DNA of 41,559 bases from DATDRM01 sp035291705 (GTDB lineage: Bacteria; Chloroflexota; Anaerolineae; Anaerolineales; UBA4823): assembly GCA_035291705.1 (NCBI GenBank), contig DATDRM010000139.1, positions 1 through 41,559 on the forward strand. Reading direction: 5' to 3'. A program made the translations under genes and the position numbers. Shown in pieces: positions 7,712 to 16,069 of this stretch. The notes beneath the pieces were generated by a model. The model saw nothing but the letters and a program-made list of their open reading frames with translations. It was not told where the DNA came from and made no database searches. How positions within the stretch are numbered: the stretch's first letter is position 1; every line of letters starts with the position of its first letter.

Positions 7712-7933
7712 TTGTTATCCTCTAAATACCTCCCGATTAGCTTGCTTTTTACGATTTACCAGATCGTCGGATTGTTTACCGGGATGGAACAGCGTGACCA
7801 ACGTCGCGAGAGGAATGGCCATGATATGGAATTGATGGTTTATGAACGCCAGCTTGAACGGGAAGAGGGCTTGGCTAAATACAACGAGCTAGAAATCCTG
7901 CGCCAGGCGGTCGGCTTGCCGGTTGCCCGCTAA
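7712..7933 (+). CDS. Possible small charged protein (doubtful)
   Basis: An open frame of 73 codons from a TTG in the gap between two minus-strand genes, ending 4 bp inside the end of the glycosidase gene. The second half (MELMVYERQLEREEGLAKYN...) is highly charged and could form a coiled coil. A shorter start at ATG 7826 (35 residues) follows GAGAGGA (7808-7814). I do not recognise it. It is kept because it fills an otherwise empty 275-bp gap and has protein-like composition; it may equally be non-coding. Confidence 0.3.
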   Translation: MLSSKYLPISLLFTIYQIVGLFTGMEQRDQRRERNGHDMELMVYERQLEREEGLAKYNELEILRQAVGLPVAR

Positions 7934-9657
7934 CGAGGTGGGAGCGCCAGCATCTCCTCTGGCACCCAACCAACGACGTCGACGTTTCCGACTTCCAAAA
8001 GGACTTTCCACCAATACGACCCCGTGGCTTTCACGCCGTTTAAGCCATGCGCCGGAACGATTCCAATTGTGAACGCCGGGACGGTGTCCACGACGGCGTA
8101 GTTGGTGCCTGGGCCAAACCGGACTTGAGCCTCGGTTCGCGTTAAGACACCGCTGCTCGTAGAAAATGTATGAGATTGCTCTTTCGGTTCTACGACGACC
8201 ATCAGCATACCGTTGGCCACCAGGCGCTGTAGCATGGTTCCAGATGCATCCCGGCCATATACATAATAATCCGAGGTCAGCGGCAGCCCGTCGCCGGAAA
8301 GCTGCGGGGGTGGGGGGGTACTGACCAAAGGCGGGATCGGCACACCCGGTGCGACCGCCTCGTCCTGCTGGCTTTGCCCGCCTTCCCCTGGATTGGCGAT
8401 GATGGGGAGAAACATCTTGCCTTCGCAGATGGTGATATTGCAGTAGGAATTATTCTTCACTTCGCCGTTCACCACCAAAGTCGAAGAGCCGCCACCGTCT
8501 TGGGCGATACCCCAGGTTGCGCCCAGGACATCTTTGGCGAAGGAAGCCAGCTGGGGGATGGTCATCCCCAGGCTGTACCATGCATCCCGGCCATCGACCA
8601 CGATAAAGTAGATGTAATCATTATTGAAAGCGATCGCCGTGCGCGGGTCGCGCACATTGGCCTGAGGATCGCCGGAAAAATCCTGGATCACGCCGTTTTT
8701 TAGGAAATAGAAGGCGCCCCCGACGCTGGCATAGGTGGAGGACCAATCATAAGCCAGCCCCGAATCACAGTTTTTAATCCTTTGGGCAATGCCAATTTCA
8801 TCCCCTTCAACGATGCCCTTGCTGAGAAATTCCGCCTTGGCGGCCCCGTGCATGGACAAGACGACATGGTCAAAAGGGATGGGCGTCGAGCCCTGGTTAT
8901 CGCGGACCTTCATGATCTTGCCGCGCGTCATATCCGAGGTAAGTGCAATCAGGGAGGGGCGCGACAACTCGACTAGCACTTCGATGGCCCCATCACCGCC
9001 GGTTTGGGTATCGGCGTCATATTGGGGAGTGTAGAGGATGAACTGGTTATCCTGGCGGGGCACATTGATGCCGTGGAACATCTGGGTGGCGATCACACTT
9101 CCGGCGCGAATATAGTTGACAACCTGTTTATCCGCCGGATGCGAGACGCATTCGCCGATGAAGGCCTCCCGATCCAGCTTCCAGGCGAAGCCACTCCCGC
9201 TCTCACCATCCCAAAACTGTTTGGCATACCAGCCGGAATGCACCTGCCCGCTCCACGGCACCCCCGGCGGCTCTTCAGGAGCGCCAAAATAAAAGCCGTT
9301 GATCGCCACGACCACCTGGTTGCGATTCCCCCAGGTCTGGTTCCAATAATTGATCGCCCCATCGTAGCGTCTCGCCATACCGCTGACCGTCTCCGGCCCA
9401 CCCGATAGCCGGCCCTGGGCGATGCTGCTTTCGAGGATCACATTCTGGTTGCTGCGCTGCATGCGCGTAACGAACACGTTGTTCGGATCAGGCAAGTGAA
9501 ATTCTTGATAATCGATGCCATCTGCCACAGGTTCCCATTCATCCGGCGCGCTCTGCGCACGTCCGGCAGGGGAAAACAAAGCCAGGAACAAGAATGCGGC
9601 TATCAACAAACAACTACGTCTCATGGGGTTTTCTGAGTTTCCTTTGACGACGATCAT
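7930..9657 (-). CDS. Secreted phosphodiester glycosidase (NAGPA/DUF2233) with SH3-like C-terminus
   Basis: 575 residues; AGGAGG lies 6 nt before the ATG, supporting this start. A signal peptide follows a short N-region (MRRSCLLIAAFLFLALFSPA). The core (about 95-420) has NAGPA-domain hallmarks: VVAINGFYF early, then DPRTAIAFNNDYIYFIVVDG, RDAWYSLGMTIPQLASFAKD and the DGGGSSTLVVNG motif. This family includes the mammalian uncovering enzyme and bacterial exopolysaccharide or teichoic-acid-related glycosidases; the substrate here is unknown. After a Pro-rich linker, about 500-575 looks like an SH3b domain (TEAQVRFGPGTNYAVVDTVP, WWKVLLEVGNVDVVGWVPEE), likely for cell-wall or polysaccharide binding. 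Location: extracellular or envelope. Confidence 0.88.
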   Translation of the reverse strand: MIVVKGNSENPMRRSCLLIAAFLFLALFSPAGRAQSAPDEWEPVADGIDYQEFHLPDPNNVFVTRMQRSNQNVILESSIAQGRLSGGPETVSGMARRYDGAINYWNQTWGNRNQVVVAINGFYFGAPEEPPGVPWSGQVHSGWYAKQFWDGESGSGFAWKLDREAFIGECVSHPADKQVVNYIRAGSVIATQMFHGINVPRQDNQFILYTPQYDADTQTGGDGAIEVLVELSRPSLIALTSDMTRGKIMKVRDNQGSTPIPFDHVVLSMHGAAKAEFLSKGIVEGDEIGIAQRIKNCDSGLAYDWSSTYASVGGAFYFLKNGVIQDFSGDPQANVRDPRTAIAFNNDYIYFIVVDGRDAWYSLGMTIPQLASFAKDVLGATWGIAQDGGGSSTLVVNGEVKNNSYCNITICEGKMFLPIIANPGEGGQSQQDEAVAPGVPIPPLVSTPPPPQLSGDGLPLTSDYYVYGRDASGTMLQRLVANGMLMVVVEPKEQSHTFSTSSGVLTRTEAQVRFGPGTNYAVVDTVPAFTIGIVPAHGLNGVKATGSYWWKVLLEVGNVDVVGWVPEEMLALPPR

Positions 9658-9716
9658 AACCAGCCTCCTGCCCTTGCCTGTACGAATTCGTCCCCGAATG
9701 GTACCGATATAGAACC

Positions 9717-9745
9717 ATTGTGCTCGAAAATTGGAACGTTGTCAA
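9717..9745 (-). promoter_or_regulatory. Promoter of the phosphodiester glycosidase gene
   Basis: Minus-strand TTGACA (9740-9745), a 17-bp spacer and CACAAT (9717-9722), about 60 nt before the start codon. Confidence 0.5.
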
Positions 9746-9805
9746 GAAACCTGGATTTACTGGTCTTCCTGAGGCGTTTGCTCAAGATGATTCATCCCCT
9801 CTATA

Positions 9806-10558
9806 CTACTTACTTGCCACGATAAACACCCGTCCCTCTTTCTCCGGTTCAGCGATGGGCGTCTTCAAGTCTGGCAGCTTGGCAAAATGCACCTTCCGCC
9901 AACCAGCTTCATGCAGGACGTTTTTTACCCTCTCCAGTTCGAAAACAGTATTGAAAGTAGTTTCCTCGAAGCGCTCGTAAAGTTTATCGCCAGTGTGAAT
10001 AAAACCAGAGATTCTTGTCCAGGCTCTATCGCCCTGCCCATCAAAGATCCCACGGGTGATAACCAATGCTTCCTCATTCTCTTCCATCTGGATATTATTC
10101 CAGCGGCTTAAGCCAACCCGCGTGTTCAAGTCAAAAATGAACAGACCCTCACTGAGCGGGAAGACGCATTGAAAGCATCTTCTCAAGGCTTGTTCATTTT
10201 CGAGGTGGTTAAGCGCATCGAAAGTGGAGACTACCAAATCGAAGTGTTCATCCAATTTTAAGTCTGTAGCATCGCCTTCGATGAATTTGGCTTGCCCAGA
10301 TACAATATATGCAAGCGCATTCTCTCTGGCATAGCGCAGCATGTGCTCCGAGAGGTCAATCCCCACCACCCGGTAGCCCTTCTCCAGGAAATACAATGCC
10401 AGCTGACCGGTGCCGCAACATAAATCGAGCACGCGCTTGTTCGCCGCAGCAAAAGGTGAGGCTTCATAGTATTCAAGGATCAGCGGCGCGACTTGCTTGG
10501 CAAAGCCAGCCCATCGCAAGTTATATACCCGCGCAAAACCTGCGCCATACGCTTGCAT
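9806..10558 (-). CDS. Class I SAM-dependent methyltransferase
   Basis: 250 residues. Motif I is VLDLCCGTGQLALYFLEKGY (about 43-62), followed by the acidic end of strand 2 (VVGIDLSEHMLRYARENA), FIEGDATDL and DLVVSTFDALNHL. These are the canonical SAM-binding motifs of the methyltransferase 25/11 type. The C-terminal half (FDGQGDRAWTRISGFIHTGD, then KLYERFEETTFNTVFELERV) forms the substrate lid and does not reveal the substrate. An AAGGAGC ribosome site precedes the ATG. It lies downstream of the beta-propeller lipoprotein gene on the same strand, about 56 bp apart. Confidence 0.88.
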   Translation of the reverse strand: MQAYGAGFARVYNLRWAGFAKQVAPLILEYYEASPFAAANKRVLDLCCGTGQLALYFLEKGYRVVGIDLSEHMLRYARENALAYIVSGQAKFIEGDATDLKLDEHFDLVVSTFDALNHLENEQALRRCFQCVFPLSEGLFIFDLNTRVGLSRWNNIQMEENEEALVITRGIFDGQGDRAWTRISGFIHTGDKLYERFEETTFNTVFELERVKNVLHEAGWRKVHFAKLPDLKTPIAEPEKEGRVFIVASK

Positions 10559-10614
10559 TGGATGCTCCTTGCTCCATAACAGGTTTTAACTCGTGGAAAA
10601 GGCGCCTTTAGCCC

Positions 10615-11817
10615 TTAATGTTGTAATATGACCCAATCTTCGACCTGGGCGCCGCCTGGCAGATCCTGTACCAACGGCTGCCAATCTCCTACTTCAACCA
10701 GCATCGTCTGGGATGCGTCAAAAGCACTGGCATCCGAGGGCAATTGCGAATAGACCAGGTAGCGGCTGTCGGGACTCCAGACAGGCGACGAGGCCCGCCC
10801 TCCCAGATAATGCTCCTGGCTGCCGTCCACCCGCACGACCCATAAAGAGACCCTTTCGCCAGCGATTTCAGCCTGGTCGGCGTTGGCCAGCCACTGTCCA
10901 TCCGGGCTCCAGGCCAGTTCGGCGAACATTTCGCTGCCGCCTAATATTGTGTAAGGGTGAAGCAAGACCCCTATTCCCTGAACAAGATCGAGCACAGCCA
11001 CGCCGCTCGTCCCATCTTGACCATACACTTTCCAGGCCAGCATTTTTCCGTCAGGGGACCATTCGGGAAATCCGGCTTTTCCCGCCGCTAATCCAAAGGC
11101 GCTGAAATCGATGGGCTCAAGACCCCCATCCAGGCGATACAGCCACGGCTCGCCTCCCCGGTCGAAGGCGATCGTCTGGCCATCCGGCGAGGGCGCGGCC
11201 GGGCTGATCGATCCAATTTCCTCGTCCAGCACCCGGTAGTCTGTCCCATCTGCATTGATCGTGGCGAGATAACCCCCCAAACTTTCGGCCGGCCTGGAGT
11301 TGAAAACGATCACACCGGGGTCGGCTGGCCACCACTGAAAGCTCTCTTCGATCTTGTCGGGCGTGTTGGTCAGGTTGCGACTCTCGCCGGTTGCCAGATC
11401 GGCCAGCCAGATCTCCCCATCGTAACTAATGGAATGCAGGATTTGCTGTTGATCCGGTGACAATGTAGGATACTGCTGCTCGCTTAACAATTGTGGCTGC
11501 CCATCCGCGCCCACCAGCCAGAGTCCATTGCCCGCCCCGATCGTGTAAACCACACCCAGCGGAAATTGGCTCGTTGGCGTCTCAGTTTCTGTCGGGGGTA
11601 GCTGAGTCGGGGCTTGAGAAGTGTCTGTAGGTGGCGGATTTGTGGGAACCGGAGAGGTCTCAGCCGCTGGGAGCGTCGCTGTTGGGGGTAACATTGTCGC
11701 CTGAGGCGTCACCTCAGGCGGAAGAGTCGTCGCTAACTGAGCAGCGGGAGTGCCTGGCGCGCATGCCGCTAAAATTACGGCGAAAAGGATTGAAAGCGGT
11801 ATAGATACTTTCCTCAT
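10615..11817 (-). CDS. Lipoprotein with TolB-like beta-propeller repeats
   Basis: About 400 residues from the ATG at 11817, chosen because GGAG lies upstream and the N-terminus then reads as a lipoprotein signal (MRKVSIPLSILFAVILAACA, lipobox LAAC). A Thr/Pro-rich linker with repeats such as PPTDTSQAPTQLPPTETETP follows. The remainder has WD40-like/TolB blades: YPTLSPDQQQILHSISYDGE, SPAAPSPDGQTIAFDRGG, FPEWSPDGKMLAWKVYGQ, AELAWSPDGQWLANADQA and SPVWSPDSRYLVYSQLP. Such proteins are surface binding or scaffold proteins; the partner is unknown. Confidence 0.85.
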   Translation of the reverse strand: MRKVSIPLSILFAVILAACAPGTPAAQLATTLPPEVTPQATMLPPTATLPAAETSPVPTNPPPTDTSQAPTQLPPTETETPTSQFPLGVVYTIGAGNGLWLVGADGQPQLLSEQQYPTLSPDQQQILHSISYDGEIWLADLATGESRNLTNTPDKIEESFQWWPADPGVIVFNSRPAESLGGYLATINADGTDYRVLDEEIGSISPAAPSPDGQTIAFDRGGEPWLYRLDGGLEPIDFSAFGLAAGKAGFPEWSPDGKMLAWKVYGQDGTSGVAVLDLVQGIGVLLHPYTILGGSEMFAELAWSPDGQWLANADQAEIAGERVSLWVVRVDGSQEHYLGGRASSPVWSPDSRYLVYSQLPSDASAFDASQTMLVEVGDWQPLVQDLPGGAQVEDWVILQH

Positions 11818-11901
11818 TACAGGTTCTCCACCGTCTGAATGTTTCTCGATGACGCCGAATGATATCACATAAAAAATCTTCGAACCACGGAGGGCTATAG
11901 T

Positions 11902-12510
11902 CTACTTTATGAGACTTAATGCAGCCGCAATATCTTCCGCAATCATCCTGCGCTTACTCTTCTCGATCAAGAAGCTGGGGCCCGCCTGCAGGTAGGATGG
12001 GAAGGCCCTCCTGCCTCGAAAATAATATTCCCTGCCTCGGACCTTATATGTGGAACCGGCGGGAATCACTTTCTCTTCACCTGCCCTCTGCGCAATGTGA
12101 TTGATAGCCTTGATGGCGACGTCTCCCATCAGCATGAAGGCCCTCACATTTGGAAACAGGTCAAGTTCTTTCTCCAGGATCAGCGAACATTCTTTGATCG
12201 TGCCCGCCTTTATTCCATAGCCTGTCTTCCCGCATTTCACGGCCGTAGTGAGGTATACCCCCAGATCGACTATCTCCTGTATAGACGAGACATTTACACC
12301 CGCGTCGTTGAAGGCCTGGACGGTGGTTTGCTGAAATGAGGCGTCCCCTCCCGCGTAGTAGTAGTCTCCCGGGTTCGCCGGCGCAGCTTCGGAGATCATT
12401 ACTATGGAGATCGTTTCTGGATTAACATCCAGGGCTGGAATGATATAACCCGCGTGCTTTACATCTGCACACGGAAACTTCTCGCACTCCACAAATTCAC
12501 CCACGCGCAT
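11902..12510 (-). CDS. Uracil-DNA glycosylase superfamily-like protein
   Basis: 202 residues from the ATG at 12510, which follows AGAGGAGG that overlaps the end of the upstream gene. The fold family is suggested by ISIVMISEAAPANPGDYYYA (motif 1 region), LTTAVKCGKTGYGI and FMLMGDVAIKAIN, and it matches the type of protein commonly annotated as 'uracil-DNA glycosylase family protein' in anaerobes. The motif 2 region reads RAFPSYLQAGPSF, with Phe where active UDGs have a His (HPS/HPT). Glycosylase activity is therefore uncertain. It is 13 nt downstream of a phosphoribosyltransferase gene, so a role in nucleobase or nucleotide handling is possible. Confidence 0.72.
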   Translation of the reverse strand: MRVGEFVECEKFPCADVKHAGYIIPALDVNPETISIVMISEAAPANPGDYYYAGGDASFQQTTVQAFNDAGVNVSSIQEIVDLGVYLTTAVKCGKTGYGIKAGTIKECSLILEKELDLFPNVRAFMLMGDVAIKAINHIAQRAGEEKVIPAGSTYKVRGREYYFRGRRAFPSYLQAGPSFLIEKSKRRMIAEDIAAALSLIK

Positions 12511-12523
12511 TTTTGAACCTCCT

Positions 12524-13120
12524 CTACGAACCTTTCGCAATTTGAACGCTGGGTGCAGCGATCAAGAGGGATGGATCGGGCTTCAATCCTTGCTTTGATA
12601 AAGCTGCTTCATATTCTGGGTGAAATTGAAAAGCTCCATCTTTCAGGATCTCTCGATCCCAAGGATTGAGAATTAACGCATCGCTGATCAAGCCAATATA
12701 ATCCGGCACAGATACTCCCCAGGTGTGGGCATACAGAACCGCACTCCTTACTTCCTTAGCGCCTTGAGCTTCAGCCTTATCCTTCACCAATCGGATGGTC
12801 TCACCAGAACCGCAAATTTCATCGACGATCAGCACCCGCTTATCCAAAACTTCTCTCGGTGGTTTGACGTACCATCTCGGCTTCTTGTATTTTACGATGT
12901 CATTGACTCTCCTTGAAAGTCGAATCGGGTAGATTTCAACCTGGAGCATATGTGCCAGGAGAGTCCCCGGGTAATATCCCCCCCGGCCAATGGCTAGAAT
13001 GATCTCGGGGCTGTAGGAAGATACTGCTCTAGCCAATCCCTGACAAATCCCATGGAAATCCTCCCACGAAACTGGATGGATGCCTTGTCTATTTTTGTAG
13101 TTATAAGGATTCTTTGACAC
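12524..13120 (-). CDS. Phosphoribosyltransferase (COG2236-like)
   Basis: 198 residues from a GTG start. Type I PRTases use PRPP to convert a nucleobase into its nucleotide. The PRPP-binding loop is VLIVDEICGSGETIRLVKD (about 95-113). An earlier strand/loop, EIILAIGRGGYYPGTLLAHM, is the usual PPi-loop region. LILNPWDREI near the end resembles the COG2236 xanthine/hypoxanthine PRTase-like family. The base specificity is not readable. The gene is cotranscribed with the UDG-like gene downstream; the GNAT and DUF2721 genes lie upstream on the same strand. Confidence 0.85.
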   Translation of the reverse strand: MSKNPYNYKNRQGIHPVSWEDFHGICQGLARAVSSYSPEIILAIGRGGYYPGTLLAHMLQVEIYPIRLSRRVNDIVKYKKPRWYVKPPREVLDKRVLIVDEICGSGETIRLVKDKAEAQGAKEVRSAVLYAHTWGVSVPDYIGLISDALILNPWDREILKDGAFQFHPEYEAALSKQGLKPDPSLLIAAPSVQIAKGS

Positions 13121-13166
13121 TGCACCGCTCTTTCTATAAAGTTACAGTGGTTACTCGCCTACCCAA

Positions 13167-13679
13167 TTAGCCCCCATCAAAGAGTTCGTGATATGCAACC
13201 TCGCCGCGCACGCCCCTGGCCGAACCAGGCAGCAGCTCGAGAAACATAAAATAAGGGTCGAACGATGCGTCCTTATAATGCAATCCGTGGGGCGCTGCCA
13301 GCCGGAATCCGAAGCGCGAGTAATAATCCGGATGGCCAAGCACAAAGCCAATCTGGTGACCCAAGTCGGTACACTGCCTGAGGCCTTCCCGGATGAGCTG
13401 CGAACCGATGCCCAACCTCTGGTGAGCAGGATGCACGGCCACTGGCCCAAGCGCAATGGCTGGTGTCTTTACATCGCCGTTGACTACAATCACTGGTGAG
13501 AAAAGGATGTGGCCGACCACTTCCGTCTCAACGACGGCAACCAGGGACAGTAAAGGGAGACCTGCCATATGTAACCCTTCGACCAGCTGTGCCTCGCTGT
13601 CTGTAGGGAAGGCTGCGGCATTGACTGCGAAAACGCCCTGTCGATCAGCCGGAAGTTCGGCGCGAATTGCTACATCCAT
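13167..13679 (-). CDS. GNAT family N-acetyltransferase, YhbS-like
   Basis: 170 residues. GNAT enzymes transfer the acetyl group of acetyl-CoA to amines. The acetyl-CoA binding motif A is LGPVAVHPAHQRLGIGSQLI followed by REGLRQCTDLGH (about 76-108). The start VAIRAELPADRQGVFAVNAA and the segment GFVLGHPDYYSRFGFRLA are typical of the YhbS/COG3153 group. The substrate is unknown. It lies 12 bp after the DUF2721 gene. Confidence 0.88.
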   Translation of the reverse strand: MDVAIRAELPADRQGVFAVNAAAFPTDSEAQLVEGLHMAGLPLLSLVAVVETEVVGHILFSPVIVVNGDVKTPAIALGPVAVHPAHQRLGIGSQLIREGLRQCTDLGHQIGFVLGHPDYYSRFGFRLAAPHGLHYKDASFDPYFMFLELLPGSARGVRGEVAYHELFDGG

Positions 13680-13691
13680 TTACGCACCAAC

Positions 13692-14177
13692 TTAGTCATC
13701 GTGAAGCCCTTCGACCTTCAATTCGAGCCTGAGCGCGGCGAGCGATTGGTTGATGTCGTGGATGAACACGATCAACGCCGCAATCAAACAGGCCATGCAG
13801 ACCACGAACAGCGCGCCGATCAGCCAGGCCGTCTCCAGCTGCCAGAGGGCCGTGAAGAACAGTACGATGATCAGGATCGCCGCAGCCAGGGCGCTCATTG
13901 ACACCAGCGTGATCGCCGCTCGGATCAGGCGCGCCCTCCTCCACAGGATGCGCAGCTGCCCTTCGACAGCAGACCGGGAGGCCTCGCTCGCCATGGTAAG
14001 TTCGGCTGAGAGTATCCTCGCCCGGTCGATGGCCCGGCCAAGGCGATTAGTCATGGAGAGCAACAGCAACCCGACCCCAGAGATCAAGATCACCGGGCCG
14101 ATCGCTGTTTGCAGAATGGGGATCAACTGTGCAACGGACGGTACTTGCATGAAGACTCCAAATTGGCTGATACTCAT
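13692..14177 (-). CDS. DUF2721 membrane protein
   Basis: 161 residues, with GAAGAAGG upstream of the ATG. Three hydrophobic segments: about 18-40 (IPILQTAIGPVILISGVGLL), then a charged LTMASEASRSAVEGQLRILW cytoplasmic stretch, then a pair at about 88-140. SMTNRLGRAIDRAR after the first segment is the characteristic DUF2721 feature. Function unknown. First gene of the unit leading to the GNAT gene. Confidence 0.8.
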   Translation of the reverse strand: MSISQFGVFMQVPSVAQLIPILQTAIGPVILISGVGLLLLSMTNRLGRAIDRARILSAELTMASEASRSAVEGQLRILWRRARLIRAAITLVSMSALAAAILIIVLFFTALWQLETAWLIGALFVVCMACLIAALIVFIHDINQSLAALRLELKVEGLHDD

Positions 14178-14262
14178 TGGCCTTCTTCGAGGATCTACGA
14201 TGATAGTTCACTTTGCGCCTTTGCACAAGATACCCCGAAAGAAGATGAATTGCCGGTTGTGT

Positions 14263-14268
14263 TATACT
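14263..14268 (+). promoter_or_regulatory. Possible extended -10 of the first plus-strand GT39 gene
   Basis: TGTTATACT contains a TGn extension before TATACT, about 70 nt upstream of the ATG at 14338. I see no matching -35. Confidence 0.3.
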
Positions 14269-14337
14269 CACTTCCCAGACGCAGCTTTTCACCGCATCAG
14301 GTTCAGGTCGAAAAGCAGCCCCTGCTGAGAATAAATC

Positions 14338-16050
14338 ATGCCCTCCCTTTTACCCTCCGATAAGCGAGCTGCGGCTAGAACCTGGCGTTGGTGGGATGTG
14401 TTGGCCTTGATCGTGATCGTCCTGGCGACCTGGCTGCCGCGCGGCCTGGCTTTGGATCAGTTCGCCACACCCGACGAGCCTTTGTGGCTCAACCGTTCCG
14501 CTAACTTCTATTACGCCCTTGGTCAGCGGGATTTCGCCTCCACCTACCAAAGGGAACACCCCGGTGTGACCACCATGTGGGCCGGGACATTGGGATTCTT
14601 GAGCCGTTTCCCAGAATATCGCGGTACTGGCCTCGGACAGATTGAGCCGGCTCAGTTTCACTATCACATGAAGAACCTGGCCAAGGTGCCGCCGATCGAG
14701 TTGCTGGCCGCTGGTCGGACGTTCATGGTATTGGGGCACACGCTGGTGTTGGCGCTGGCCTACCTCTATGCCCGCCGCTTGATCGGCCCGCTCCCCGCCT
14801 TGATCGCCTTTTTGATAATCGCCTTTGACCCCTTCCACCTGGCGCTCACTCGCTTGCTCCACCTGGATGGCATGCTGGGCAACCTGATGCTGCTCTCCTT
14901 GCTGGCCTTCCTGAGTTTTCTCCTGGAGCGAAAGACCATAGATTTGTTGCTCTCCGCCGCCGCGGCGGGGTTCAGTGTGCTGACGAAGTCGCCGGGCGTC
15001 TTTATCGCCCCAGTGATTGGCCTGATGACCCTGCTCGATCTCTGGCAAACCCGCTCCCGTGACAAGGCAGCGCCCCTGGCGAAACAGCTGTGGCACAGCG
15101 CCTGGCCATTAATCGCCTGGGTCGCGATCGGGGTGGGGGTGATGTTTGTCTTTTGGCCTGCCATGTGGGGCGATCCAACCGAGCCGTTGCTAACCGTGTT
15201 CAAGAAAGCCGGAAAATGGGCCGAAAGCGGGCACTACTCGGCGGTCTTCTTCAATGGGCAGATTGCCGAGAGCGGCGATCTGGGGTCGGCCTATTTCTAT
15301 TTTTACCCGCTGACCTATCTGTGGCGCAGTACGCCAGTCGAACTGATCGGGCTGGTAGCCGCCCTCCTCGGTTTTTTCACCTGGCGGAAGCCATTCGATC
15401 AGAGACCGTTGCGCTTCACCTCGATCGCCTTATTCCTCCTGGTGCTGCTTTTCACCATCGGGATGACCATCGGCTCGAAGAAATTTGATCGCTACCTGGT
15501 GCCGATCTACGCGCCCCTGGACTTGCTCGCCGCTCTGGGATGGGTCTCAGCCGCCGTCTGGTTGAAAGAGAAAAACCTCCGTTCAGTTCTAAAATATAGC
15601 CCCTACCTGCTCCTGGTGATCGTCGTCGGAGTGCAGATTGCCGGCTCGCTCCCAACTTTTCCATATTACTTTTCTTACTACAACCCTCTTATGGGCGGCA
15701 GCCAGAAAGCTCCCGAAGTGATGCAGATCGGCTGGGGCGAAGGCTTAGACCAGGCCGCCCGTTATTTAAACCAAAAACCAGACGCGGCAGAGATGGGAGT
15801 AGTGTCCTGGTATAACCTGGGCCCTTTCTCTTACTTCTTCAGCGGCAAAGCCCCATTTATGTCGTATCTTTCAGAAGTCAGCCCGCAAGAATGGGAAAAG
15901 TTCCTCGCCAACAATTACGCCGTCGTCTACGTCCACCAGTGGCAGCGGGGTATTTCCGGGCAGGTTCTTGAGTATCTTTCCCAGCGCACGCCCGAAAAAA
16001 CCATCTGGATCAATGGCATAGAATATGTGCGCATCTATGCGTTGCATTAG
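14338..16050 (+). CDS. GT39-type membrane glycosyltransferase
   Basis: 570 residues. The first TM helix (about 18-36) is followed by an external loop with LDQFATPDEPLWLNRSANFY, where the DE pair is the GT39/PMT-type catalytic acid. A long hydrophobic core of about ten TM segments follows (for example LVLALAYLYARRLIGPLPAL). IGSKKFDRYLVPIYAPLDLL is the usual region before the last TM segments. The C-terminal external part (about 465-570) contains AARYLNQKPDAAEMGVVSWY. Donor and acceptor are unknown; the family uses polyprenyl-phosphate sugars. It is 19 bp upstream of a second GT39 gene on the same strand, so the pair is probably an operon. Confidence 0.85.
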   Translation: MPSLLPSDKRAAARTWRWWDVLALIVIVLATWLPRGLALDQFATPDEPLWLNRSANFYYALGQRDFASTYQREHPGVTTMWAGTLGFLSRFPEYRGTGLGQIEPAQFHYHMKNLAKVPPIELLAAGRTFMVLGHTLVLALAYLYARRLIGPLPALIAFLIIAFDPFHLALTRLLHLDGMLGNLMLLSLLAFLSFLLERKTIDLLLSAAAAGFSVLTKSPGVFIAPVIGLMTLLDLWQTRSRDKAAPLAKQLWHSAWPLIAWVAIGVGVMFVFWPAMWGDPTEPLLTVFKKAGKWAESGHYSAVFFNGQIAESGDLGSAYFYFYPLTYLWRSTPVELIGLVAALLGFFTWRKPFDQRPLRFTSIALFLLVLLFTIGMTIGSKKFDRYLVPIYAPLDLLAALGWVSAAVWLKEKNLRSVLKYSPYLLLVIVVGVQIAGSLPTFPYYFSYYNPLMGGSQKAPEVMQIGWGEGLDQAARYLNQKPDAAEMGVVSWYNLGPFSYFFSGKAPFMSYLSEVSPQEWEKFLANNYAVVYVHQWQRGISGQVLEYLSQRTPEKTIWINGIEYVRIYALH

Positions 16051-16069
16051 CTAACCAAACTAGGACTCT

